A DNA stretch of 64,000 nt from Pelodera strongyloides (lineage: Eukaryota; Nematoda; Chromadorea; Rhabditida; Rhabditidae): the NCBI GenBank assembly GCA_036852015.1, contig JAANDG010000450.1, positions 1 to 64,000 on the forward strand. The letters are read 5' to 3'. Shown piece by piece: positions 55,348 through 64,000 of the stretch. The position numbers and the translations under genes were made by a program. The notes under the pieces are model-generated. The model did not search any database, was not told the origin of the DNA, and worked only from the letters and a program-made list of their open reading frames with translations. Every line of letters begins with the position of its first letter. Positions within the stretch are counted from its first letter, which is position 1.

Positions 55348-57657
55348 ATGAACCAATCGTTATTATTCTGTGGAATTCTTATGTCGTTCACTGTTTTTTG
55401 CTTTGCTGGTGATCGGGTCTATGGATTTCTTCAGGTATGTCTGCGTCGAAAGTTTCCAATGTTTTCTTCTGTCTTATATTGTCTTATGAGCTGAAAACAG
55501 TTCAGAACCCATATTCAACACGTCTACTCCCTCGGGAAAACATTCCCTGGGGATAGAAAATAGCATGCTAAAGTGAGACACGCAGAGAAAAAGACGGGGA
55601 ATTCACCATGGGGAATTGAGCGGTGAATATGGGCTCAGGAGTTAGTGTGTACCAAATTACGTCAACAACAGTTTTCTTCATACGACATGTTAACTGATGA
55701 ATACGTGTCAGATGTTTCAACATTAAAATCGTGTCAGCTTTATTAAACAAGATGTACCATAGTGTTTGTTTGAAAGCTGTTTGAATATAATTGGCTCATT
55801 CATTCTGTATCTATATGACCATGCGAAATTCTTTCAGCTGTACGAGCGTGCATTTCGCCGGTCTCCCAACAATTATGCGCAAATGATAATGGATGAGAGT
55901 AGTTGTGCTAATTGTCAAACTATCACTAAACGGCTCGAATTTTTTGTAAGAAAAATGGCGAGGGCATGCCGAGGACCTTTACCGGAAGCACCAGGTAACC
56001 ATTCAGAAAAAATTAGTGAGAGTGAATGCTCCCAAGTTGTCCTGATGACGTTGCAGCACTGGAGTTTGCGTAAGCGCATGGGTTCAGCCTTGCGCTCCTT
56101 TGGCGCTTGCATTCCTCAGCCATTCCTCAACCCCCGTTCACCGAGGAAACATGGCGGCGCTCCGTCCACACAGCGTCCGAATTGTAGGGTCGTCACCCTC
56201 GCTCACACCTCGCGTACACCCGGCTCACAACAGGCTCACCTACTCCCAAATAGTTTACATTGCGCCGAGGGCTGCCATGCGCTTTTTACACCGGCCAATT
56301 ACAGTCTTACGTTGATAAGAAGCCATCAGGACTAAGCCTGCATTGGGTGCATTGTAAACAAATACATAATTTTAGCAGCAAACAGCCCGTCTTTTCAAAC
56401 GTGTTTCAATCCACCTATAGCTTACTTTATGGCCGATCTTATAACATATTTAAAATGCTTCAGGCTCCATCGACGAGCCGCGGTTCCTAAATTTGACATT
56501 GGAATTCTTTTACAATTTCATCGCGATTCGGGCACCGGTGCTGGTGAGCCAAATGCATTATTTAATTTCGTAAATTGTTTGTTCTTTTTCCAATTTCCAC
56601 TGACTGGTATCATTGCGCGCATTTGCCATTGTTTTGTGAATGCAGGCTCCGAGCCTAGGTCATTGTCACAAAACACAATATTATCTTACTGTTAGTGATA
56701 GTGGAGGCAGAGTAGGCTTAGATAATCATTTCTTTACTTACATCCATATTTTACACCTGATTTTACTTTATTATGTTTGTTCTATCATTTGTTTATTACA
56801 ATTAGTTGTTGTTTTGTTTCTCGGGACTTACGCGTGTGATTAGACATCGGTATTATTCATCGGAAGTCTGAAAGCTGCCATGGTTGCCAAATAATAGAAT
56901 TGAATTAATGAAAAAAGAGGCGAATTTTCCTTTGGGAACATTGAGACCTGTTTTTTTTTGTTACGATTACTTTTCAGAATATATACGTCGACGACGCTTT
57001 ATTGCAATGCGGACCCGACTATAGCGTTCTGCCCGAAACACACACCTTTGGCTGGGCTCAGTTCCAAGAGTCTATGCAGTACGTCTTCTTTTCATGGGGG
57101 TTTCCAAGTATTCCAAAAATTCGATGTGCTTCTGTCAATTCTACCGTATTTCTGCATGAAGCCTGCATATATAATATGAAAAATAAAAAAAGCTTATCGT
57201 GTAGTTCCAAAATAAAAATATATTTGGAAACCCCATCGTAGCAGCCGGTGTTCGAATTTCGAAATGCTGGACACGGCATTCCCACGTAGTGTATGCATAG
57301 TACTGCGGAATTTTAAACCGAAGAATACACCGGAATTTGTTATCCGAATAATTTTAGTTTGTATAGAACATGTGAGAATGCGATTTTCCGGCATACTTTG
57401 CGGTTTTCCAACATGCTTTTTGAAAAAAAAACGTGTGTTATACCGCTTTATAAAGTCCTTCATAGCATTTCATTTCCAGTTGGTTCATCAAGAGAAATCC
57501 ATACAGAAGCAGCCGAATGGAAGAAAATATGCGTAAAATGGACGAAAGTATTGAAAGAACAAGCCTTTCCTTCGAAAAGAGACGTGACACAACAGTACCA
57601 TTTCTGGAGATTATACAGGAGATGAACATGTACTTTGCCAACGCACCGATGTGGTGA
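55348..57657 (+). CDS. Secreted/lumenal protein of unknown function, tandem paralog B, 5 exons
   Basis: Exons: 55348-55434, 55838-55994, 56464-56543, 56978-57078, 57480-57657; 200 aa; same phases and nearly the same exon lengths as paralog A (87, 157, 80, 101 nt; last exon 175 against 178). Signal peptide ends FCFAG; the first residues after it (DRVYGFLQ) and the CANC, RACRG, QCGPDYSVLP and FEKRRDTTVPFLE blocks equal those of A. Divergence concentrates in exon 3 (LTLEFFYNFIAIRAP against LTIAFFYSFIVNQAP) and exon 4. The C-terminus is PMW where A has SM. Two open frames, so both look functional. AATAAA at 57665-57670. Intron 4 has a family G MITE missing from A. Confidence 0.82.
55502..55640. 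mobile_element. MITE family C
   Basis: Ends CCCATATTCAACACG and GAGCGGTGAATATGGG; interior TTCCCTGGGGATAGAAAATA as in the copy at 12533. It lies in intron 1 of paralog B. Confidence 0.8.
57096..57235. mobile_element. MITE family G
   Basis: GGGGGTTTCCAAGTATTCC to ATTTGGAAACCCC; body CTACCGTATTTCTGCATGAA. It lies just inside intron 4 of paralog B. Confidence 0.85.
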
Positions 57658-57722
57658 ATTATGAAATAAATACATTTTTGAATTTTATCGATGGCTTGAG
57701 TATATGAGGTGTATTTATTTAC

Positions 57723-57804
57723 AACCGTGTTGTACCTGGTGGCTAGTGGCAGCGCGTTCGTCTCTAACGCAATCGACCCGAGTTCGATTCCGGCCCGTGA
57801 CACC
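57723..57804 (+). pseudogene. tRNA-like sequence
   Basis: TACCTGGTGGCTAGTGGCAGCG (box A), stem GCGTT/AACGC around a 7-nt loop CGTCTCT without U33, and GAGTTCGATTCCGG (box B). Not a working tRNA by eye. Confidence 0.45.
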
Positions 57805-58358
57805 TTTGAAACCACCACCAGGCGAGGGAATCATGGGCGATCCCTCCTGGCCCTAGCCCGAAGACGTCGAGCAATTTGTCATCTGGAACTCGTCGCCTTC
57901 TGCTCTCAGGACCTCTGCGGAACATGTCATAAGCAAACCTTGAAATTGTACTTTGAACTCCCTTGAATAAAGGTGCAAGCTCTTGAAGCGTAAAACAAAT
58001 TTAAATTTACATACTTCGGGAAATTCATATGAAACGAATATCCTATGTACCCTAGTTTTGGTGCCGGAATTTTACAGGACGGCCACCAAATTTGCAAATT
58101 TCCCAAAGTAGGTTCAATACACGCAGTCCCACACAGTTTATGCAAAATGCATGTTAGACTAAAAACCGCGCTGTATCGCGCACTTATTTGCATTGCAATG
58201 TTATCTAGTTTGTCCAAAAACCGGATGTTATTCCGCTTTAACTGTATGGGGCCAGGTGGCCGAAGGCTTCTACTACACCCCTGTTGTAACCAGTCCTCAA
58301 TCTCTCCGATGTGTTATGAGCACTGCAGAGGTCTCGTCCAACCTTCCAGCGACTTTCA

Positions 58359-58434
58359 CTCGTTTTGCCGGGAATCGAACCATCGACGTACTGCGGGCCA
58401 ATCAGCGCCTTTACCACTGCGCCAAGCCATTGGT
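58359..58434 (-). pseudogene. tRNA-like sequence
   Basis: Minus strand: ATGGCTTGGCGCAGTGGTAAAGG (box A) and ATGGTTCGATTCCCGGC (box B), with no clear anticodon stem. Confidence 0.45.
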
Positions 58435-58607
58435 CTGTTTATATCCTTGAAATGTGGTGTAGTAGGCGGGCGCAAACGCGGTCACACAGAGTTTTTAGAA
58501 TAGCAGTCAAACAGAGCAGAGAGTAGCCTCATTCAAATTTCTACAAAGTCGAATTTGCATATAAACCTGCATTTGCCGATCTCATTAGGTTATTATTGAG
58601 CGGCGAG

Positions 58608-61600
58608 ATGAAATTGTTTCTGCTCCTTTTCATAGTCGTGGTACTAGAATGCAGTCCGCACTCGACGACGGGTATGTGACATTATTGTTTGCTATTTATT
58701 AGAAGAATTGAGGCAGCGTATACACATCTAGCGCCCAGGAAGCACGCCAGACGTGCGCGAAAGGTGTACAATTATTGTTGGCGCCTGTGCGGCGCAATTC
58801 TGGCGCTCTCTCTGCGCATTAATATAAAAACGGGATTCAAAAATGTTTTATTAGACTTGGAACCAAGTTTCTCAACACCAGAAGCTGAGACTACTACAAT
58901 GATTGCATGGAATGATACTGAAGTGGAATACGACGATTTGTAAGTTTTTTAAAGCTAGGTCGCTTAGCTTTTGAGCTTGCTCCTGGCTCGAGGAGCAAAG
59001 GAAATTTACAGCAAATTTCGCATTTTGGCCGTCATAGGTCATACTATCAATAGAAATTATAAAAAAGGTGCAGTTTGAGCTGAATATATCCCTTTAAGCT
59101 TATACGCGTATGTGTACCTGATGATGTTTTTTATCAAGGAGCACAGTTATAGACGGCTAATATAAGCTTACAGATGACTCATGTCTGACTCATGTCAACC
59201 CCCCCCCTTATTACTCTACTTTTATCGCGGAATTTTACGTCCAATTATGCATAACAATTAGAGGTTGTCCGGGGATGACTGGGGGTGTCTGGGGATGTAA
59301 CGTGATGTCCCGGGCATACCACATGATGTGGCGGGGTGTCTCGGGATGCCTATTAGCCCAATCTTATTAATTTTCAGCGAATTCAATGACAATTCTACAC
59401 GCAGAAACGTAATCGAATTGGAAGAGGTAAATTTGCACAACTTTGCCTGTTTCTGTATCCCATGTAAACTTGAAAAAAGTCCGCGTACTATATTTTTCTA
59501 ATTTCATTCATTTGCATACAATATATAGAAATAAAGTGGGTCAACATTTGTTTTAAAACCGGATGTCATGTCGCTTTATTTTAGGAACCAGATGATGATG
59601 ATGATTCCGAAACCCTGCTCGTCGAGGATATTCCCATTGAAGATATGCTTGAGGGCGTAAAGTTGATAAATCGATTGAGAGCGCATAAAGCGAAAGTCAA
59701 CCACAAGTGGTATGGTAAGCACTGGGCAGATTAGTGATTTTTGTAGTCTATTATGGGGGTTTCCAGTTTCCAAGTATCCCAAAAAAATTGTGTGAATCTG
59801 CCAATACTACCGTATTTTTGCACGAAACCTACATATTTAATGTGAAAAATTAAAAAATATTCTCGTGTAGTTCCAAAATAATACTGTATATTTTCACCAT
59901 TCTTGGAAACAGAAACCCATTAACGTTACTTGTTGGTCGCTCGATTTTTTAAGTTTATTTTTTTTTTGCGTTTTCTTCCGATCAATATTTCTAGATCAAT
60001 ATCTTAACTGTAGGAAAGAATAAAAAGCCAGGGCTGATTTGTTCACTTTCACTTTAGTTATTTTACTTTTAATTTTAATTTAAATTCAAGACTAATTATT
60101 AGTAATACCAAATGTTAATGTCTATTTCCAGCCATGAGGGGATTTATACAAACGCGAGAAACCTTCCTACTCTTCCTTTTCTTTGCAATAGTTATCACAG
60201 CGACCGTACTCATTTGTCTCTGCGTGATTTTCAATTTCAGGTACAACTTTTCTTAGTAGCGCGGTCACGAACACAGGAAAACCAAATAATTGCCGAAATC
60301 ACAGAAAAACCGTCGTTGGTCCGTCACCAAATGCTTTTTGAAAAAAATACCATATGGTGACTGGTTCGTGCCCATATGATGACCAGTTGATGAAGGTGAA
60401 ACTTGGTCACCACATGGTCACGAAGAGGACACCGGGCTGGCAAACAAAAAAAAACAGTGAACCGTCATCAAATGGGTTCACCAATTTCCTGTGTAAGAGA
60501 GTGCGTTTTCAGAGTACTGTAGCTCGTTTATCGAAGGTCACTACCCAGAACAAATGTTTCAGGGAGCCTGCCGGGGAAATTGTCGCTCGTATTTCGTTCA
60601 ACTTTTTAAAATGTAACTCTTTAAGAAGTATTCCAGGAATCAATATCACCGAGACATTGAAGATGAGGTGGATTGTGAGCTCTACGACCTTAGAGAGGAA
60701 AGGCGCATTAGACAAATTAAGAAGGGTAGGTTTATGTAATTAAGCCTATATAAACAGGGAGAGTTCTAGTCAAAATACTCTACATACCTACAACATATGA
60801 TATGAACATACTTTATTGGGTAGATGTAGATATACCCGTTGGAGTCTCATACATTTATTTTTTTCTCCTTATAGGCAAATAAATATTAGATACAAATATA
60901 TATTTATTTATTTTATCATTATGATTGCATGGTTATAATTATCAATGAATATAATTATTTTAGAAACATACTCGCCCTTTTTCGCGCTCGTTCCATTTAC
61001 GAGAAAGAAGCCTGTACTTCCGGTCGTGGAAGGCAGTATGCTTTCGGTTATCAGAAAGTTAGTATTTTTATTATGCTATATTATTTTACTTGTTATGATT
61101 CTTCCGTGACCGTGTAGTTTGCGTTCTCATCTAACTTCTAACGCAATGAAACCAGGTTTTATGCTTGCATGCATACATACTGTGCAGCTCTGGCTGGTTA
61201 TGGTTTTTGTCTTAGACCTAAACTTTGTATAAAGTTTTAAGCCTTAGTCGTAAGCCTCGTTACTAACGACGCCAACCGCCCAGTGACGCAATCTAAAGCT
61301 CTACCTCGTTAAAGCAAAATACCGGCCGGTTTTTGAAACGCATTGCGTACGCCTGGTTTCTTATGCAGCATACACAAATGAGCAAAAATTAGAATAAAAT
61401 CTAGACCCCAATTAGACCCCAAGTTGCATAAATGCATAGGAACGCAAGTACTTGAGATGCGTTTCAAAAACCGGCCGGTATTACGCTTTAAACTCACACA
61501 TAATTCGTAATGTAAGGTCATTGGGTGTATTTTCAGCGATTCAACAGGCGGACAAGCCGTGGTCTCGGAAAGAATGTCGCCTGTGGTAATTGGTAATGAT

Positions 61601-61843
61601 TTTATAGATTCGTTCGCAAGAAAATAATTGTAGGTAATTTCTTGTTTTTCAAATGATTCTGCTCTAATAGCCTTTTTATATGAAGTTATTAGAAATGCAT
61701 TCGCTGTCTAATTTTTTACATTCGCTGTCAATTTAATATTAATGTTTTTCTTTCCGTATTATTTTATTATAGCGGCCATGGCTCACTGTCTAGCATCACT
61801 GAAACCAGATCAATCGGGGGGCAGTGCGAAGTTTAACGTTTAA
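58608..61843 (+). CDS. Acidic single-pass membrane protein of unknown function, 9 exons
   Basis: No family recognised. Exons: 58608-58671, 58882-58939, 59378-59426, 59585-59714, 60132-60240, 60637-60725, 60964-61057, 61537-61592, 61773-61843; phases agree to one stop; 239 aa. Residues 1-15 are a signal peptide (MKLFLLLFIVVVLEC). The roughly 95-residue ectodomain is very acidic (EVEYDDF, LEEEPDDDDDSE) with two N-x-T/S sites (NDT, NST). One membrane helix at about 110-136 (FLLFLFFAIVITATVLICLC) is followed by a basic and charged cytoplasmic tail (LREERRIRQIKK, FTRKKPV). It is a type I topology by the positive-inside rule. Exon 6 has an alternative acceptor 12 nt upstream (TTTAAG) that would shift the frame; TTCCAG keeps it open to the end. 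Confidence 0.75.
59754..59920. mobile_element. MITE family G
   Basis: ATGGGGGTTTCCAGTTTCC to GGAAACAGAAACCCAT; body ACTACCGTATTTTTGCACGA. It lies in intron 4 of the membrane-protein gene. Confidence 0.8.
61309..61491. mobile_element. MITE family A, subfamily b
   Basis: TTAAAGCAAAATACCGGCCGG to CCGGTATTACGCTTTAA with the CTAGACCCCAATTAGACCCC body (inverted to the copies at 9485 and 20030). It lies in intron 7 of the membrane-protein gene. Confidence 0.9.
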
Positions 61844-63187
61844 CGTGAGTTCGTTTTGGAAATTTTCTTTATTTTTGTGCACCTGCTTAAATTTACTACC
61901 CGCCTACCCTATGCATGTATATTCTTCTAACACGACGGTGACAAAGGTAGTTACGTGTTTACCTCGGCCCATTGAAAGTGCCAATATCTAATTGTGATTT
62001 TTGTTGAAGGCAAAATTTGGCCGAATAACTTTATACCAGACGGCTATCGCCGCCTAAGGCGTCTTTCAATGCTGCACAGGCAATACTTCAAAAAAAGTGT
62101 GCATACTTGTATGAAACGTCTGAAACCTATTGTCAGTAATTAACGTAACGAAACAAATTTCGTTTATTTTGGTTTGCGAAATGTTTACTACTTATACCGA
62201 CTCTTTGAAACGTATTATGGATTTCGTTGCGGATTTGGTGACAAACATCTAAACTCTTCTCCTTTATCTAATAAGATACGATATTCATTCATTTCAGTAC
62301 AAACACTGAAAACCACCATTTTTCGGAGCAAGGCGGAGTCTATACAGCCTACACTATTTAAATTAAATATTAATTGAGACAATGATTACTATTGATTGAA
62401 TAGATGTGACATATATATCGACTAAAAAATATCATAATAATTATCGATTTTTTTTATTTATCTCTAATTTGTGTTGTGCTATGGATAAGCTCCCTAAACT
62501 GATTGTTCATGCACATTTATTTATTTATTTATTAAATAACACCGAGGTGTGCATCAAATAATATGATGAAGAGAAAGCAATGTAGATATAACGAAACCAG
62601 TTGTACTGTAGTCGATAAGCAATCGGGTAAAAGAAAAATGTGAAGGTGTATTATCATACTCTTGGTCTGCTTTACATAGTTTTGCAAATATTTCCCCAAA
62701 TCCTTTGTTATATGGGCGACATTGTATTGTTACCTCAAAAAAAATGGGCCACGAGATAAGAACTTCACAATTGGGCTTAGGTAAAAGTAACTATTACAAC
62801 TGAATCTCAAAAACTAGCACAGTGAATACCCTCCACCCGCAGGCAACCTTATGCGCTACAATAAAATGTCGCAGCGCCGCAAATGGCTTTTAGTGGATAA
62901 TCCACTTGATTTTGGGAAACTTTGCAAAACTATGACGAAAGAAGAAAGGCACAAATAACAAAGCACAGTGTTAGAATAAATACCCGCAGCGATATATCCC
63001 GCATAATGTTTACAAGAAAAGAACCAATCGAACAATGAAATACATAAAGCGATTAAACAAAGATTTGTTGTTAATTCTTCTTCGTAGATAGAATAATAGC
63101 TTCTTCTTCTTCTTCGTAGTCGAAATCAAATACCAAGGGTAATATGGGTTCCCTACCAGTTCATTCCATAAACTAAACGAATTATCA
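61844..63187. other. Spacer right of the membrane-protein gene
   Basis: No exon. A family F repeat in inverted orientation spans about 62037-62277 (ATCGCCGCCTAAGGCGTC and AAACTCTTCTCCTTTAT). The rest is AT-rich. Confidence 0.55.
62037..62277. mobile_element. Repeat family F, inverted
   Basis: Bounded by GACGGCTATCGCCGCCTAAG and AAACTCTTCTCCTTTATCTA, the reverse of the copy at 22245-22510. Confidence 0.65.
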
Positions 63188-64000
63188 TTAACGATTCAAA
63201 GTAAGGGTATACTCTCGGAAGTTGGATGTTACATCATTTATTTCTAACATCGTAAGTAGATCGTTTCTACCATCATTTCTATCCATTGACTTTAAACGCC
63301 GACTAAGAGATTTTGAACTTGGTAATTGTAAAAGTTTGTCTGGGAGTTTGTTTAGCCATTTAGCCGTGCGAATAAAGAAACTGTGATAATAAGGATTCAG
63401 TTTTGAGAAGGGTACATGCAATTCAAAAGATGAAATACGACCTCTAGTTGGTCTCCAAGCATAGTATTTACTAAACGAGGTGGAGAGTTCTCCCTTGAGT
63501 AACTTGAATGCAAATACAAGGTCTTGCTTTATACGTCGTTGTTGCAGAGATAAAAGGTTAAACTTACGTAGCCTTTCGCTATAGCAAGGGATCGGAGATT
63601 GTCCAAAACATTTTTGAAAGATAATGCGCGTAATACGGGCTTGAACTTTTTCAACTTTGGTTATGTCTTTCTTTAAGTAAGGGCTCCAAACAACGCTTGC
63701 AAATTCAAGGATTGGCCGAACATATGTTTTATATGCTTTCAAGAGTATTAAAGGATTTCTCTGTTTTATGGTTTTGTTAATCGCAAACCAGGCTCCCATT
63801 CCTTTAGTACACATTTTGCTTATATGATCAACGTATTGCCAATTGTTTTGCACTTGTATGCCAAGATCTCTAATTGTACTAACCGAACCCAATGCAAAGT
63901 TTTTCACTTCGTAAACATATTTCATGTTATTTTTTCCAAGATATAATACACTGCATTTTGATTCGGATAATTCAATTTGCCAATCATTGCAAAAATCTGA
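63188..64000 (-). mobile_element. Non-LTR retrotransposon, RT C-terminal part, cut by the window edge
   Basis: Minus-strand frame running in from the right edge without a stop until 63188. It has the LINE C-terminal signature (IRDLGIQVQNNWQYVDHI, YVRPILEFASVVWSPYLKK, KVEKVQARITRIIFQ, PDKLLQLPSSKSL). It is related to but distinct from the other three LINEs. The catalytic palm would lie beyond 64000. The reading frame is intact as far as seen, so this could be the youngest copy. Confidence 0.9.

Larger units (their letters stand above)
57658..58607. other. Spacer between paralog B and the membrane-protein gene
   Basis: Contains the two tRNA-like sequences (57723, 58359) and degenerate family A ends near 58215 (CCAAAAACCGGATGTTATTCC). 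No exon seen. Confidence 0.5.

Noticed and set aside
55766..56335. 189-codon plus-strand frame over paralog B
   Set aside because: It starts in intron 1, contains exon 2 and reads on into intron 2; the spliced model with conserved phases is better.
58040..58503. 152-codon plus-strand frame
   Set aside because: It runs through a MITE remnant and the tRNA-like unit; no domain and no supporting splice sites.

Overview
This is a piece of a nematode nuclear genome. The evidence is: genes cut into short exons by GT-AG introns with TTTCAG-type acceptors; start codons that sit directly behind such acceptors, as expected for spliced-leader trans-splicing; two interstitial runs of the nematode telomere repeat TTAGGC; a nematode-type galectin; and dense small inverted-repeat (MITE) elements. 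I cannot place the species from sequence alone; a rhabditid-like relative of Caenorhabditis or Pristionchus is a guess.

Minus strand, read right to left: a likely gene cluster of cytochrome c oxidase subunit 6B (42874-45486), complex I subunit NDUFC2 (40626-42369) and tubulin cofactor C (29055-40140) with about 500 bp between neighbours; the NEDD8 E1 regulatory subunit NAE1/ULA-1 (18692-25132); and DNA ligase IV (7198-16645). I rebuilt each by joining exons whose reading phases agree. A 326-residue protein of unknown function is encoded on the plus strand (31041-33111) inside the large sixth intron of the tubulin cofactor C gene.

Plus strand, right half: a tRNA-Asp(GTC) gene (47570-47641), a single-domain galectin (49488-51513), a tandem pair of paralogous secreted proteins (52747-54565 and 55348-57657), and an acidic single-pass membrane protein (58608-61843).

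Mobile DNA fills most of the rest. Four decayed non-LTR retrotransposon (LINE) fragments are present (25464-27935, 37690-38642, 46325-47076, 63188-64000). About ten copies or halves of one MITE family with TTAAAGCGAAAT ends are scattered through introns and spacers, together with at least five other inverted-repeat families. One MITE copy is split by a LINE insertion. A GC-rich interspersed array built on GCGGGAAAGTCTGC lies between NAE1 and DNA ligase IV. The leftmost 7.2 kb shows no gene I can support.

Functionally the conserved genes are housekeeping (respiration, tubulin folding, neddylation, end joining). The plus-strand genes on the right are lineage-specific-looking secreted or membrane proteins plus a galectin. 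No bacterial-type system, CRISPR array or phage is present.
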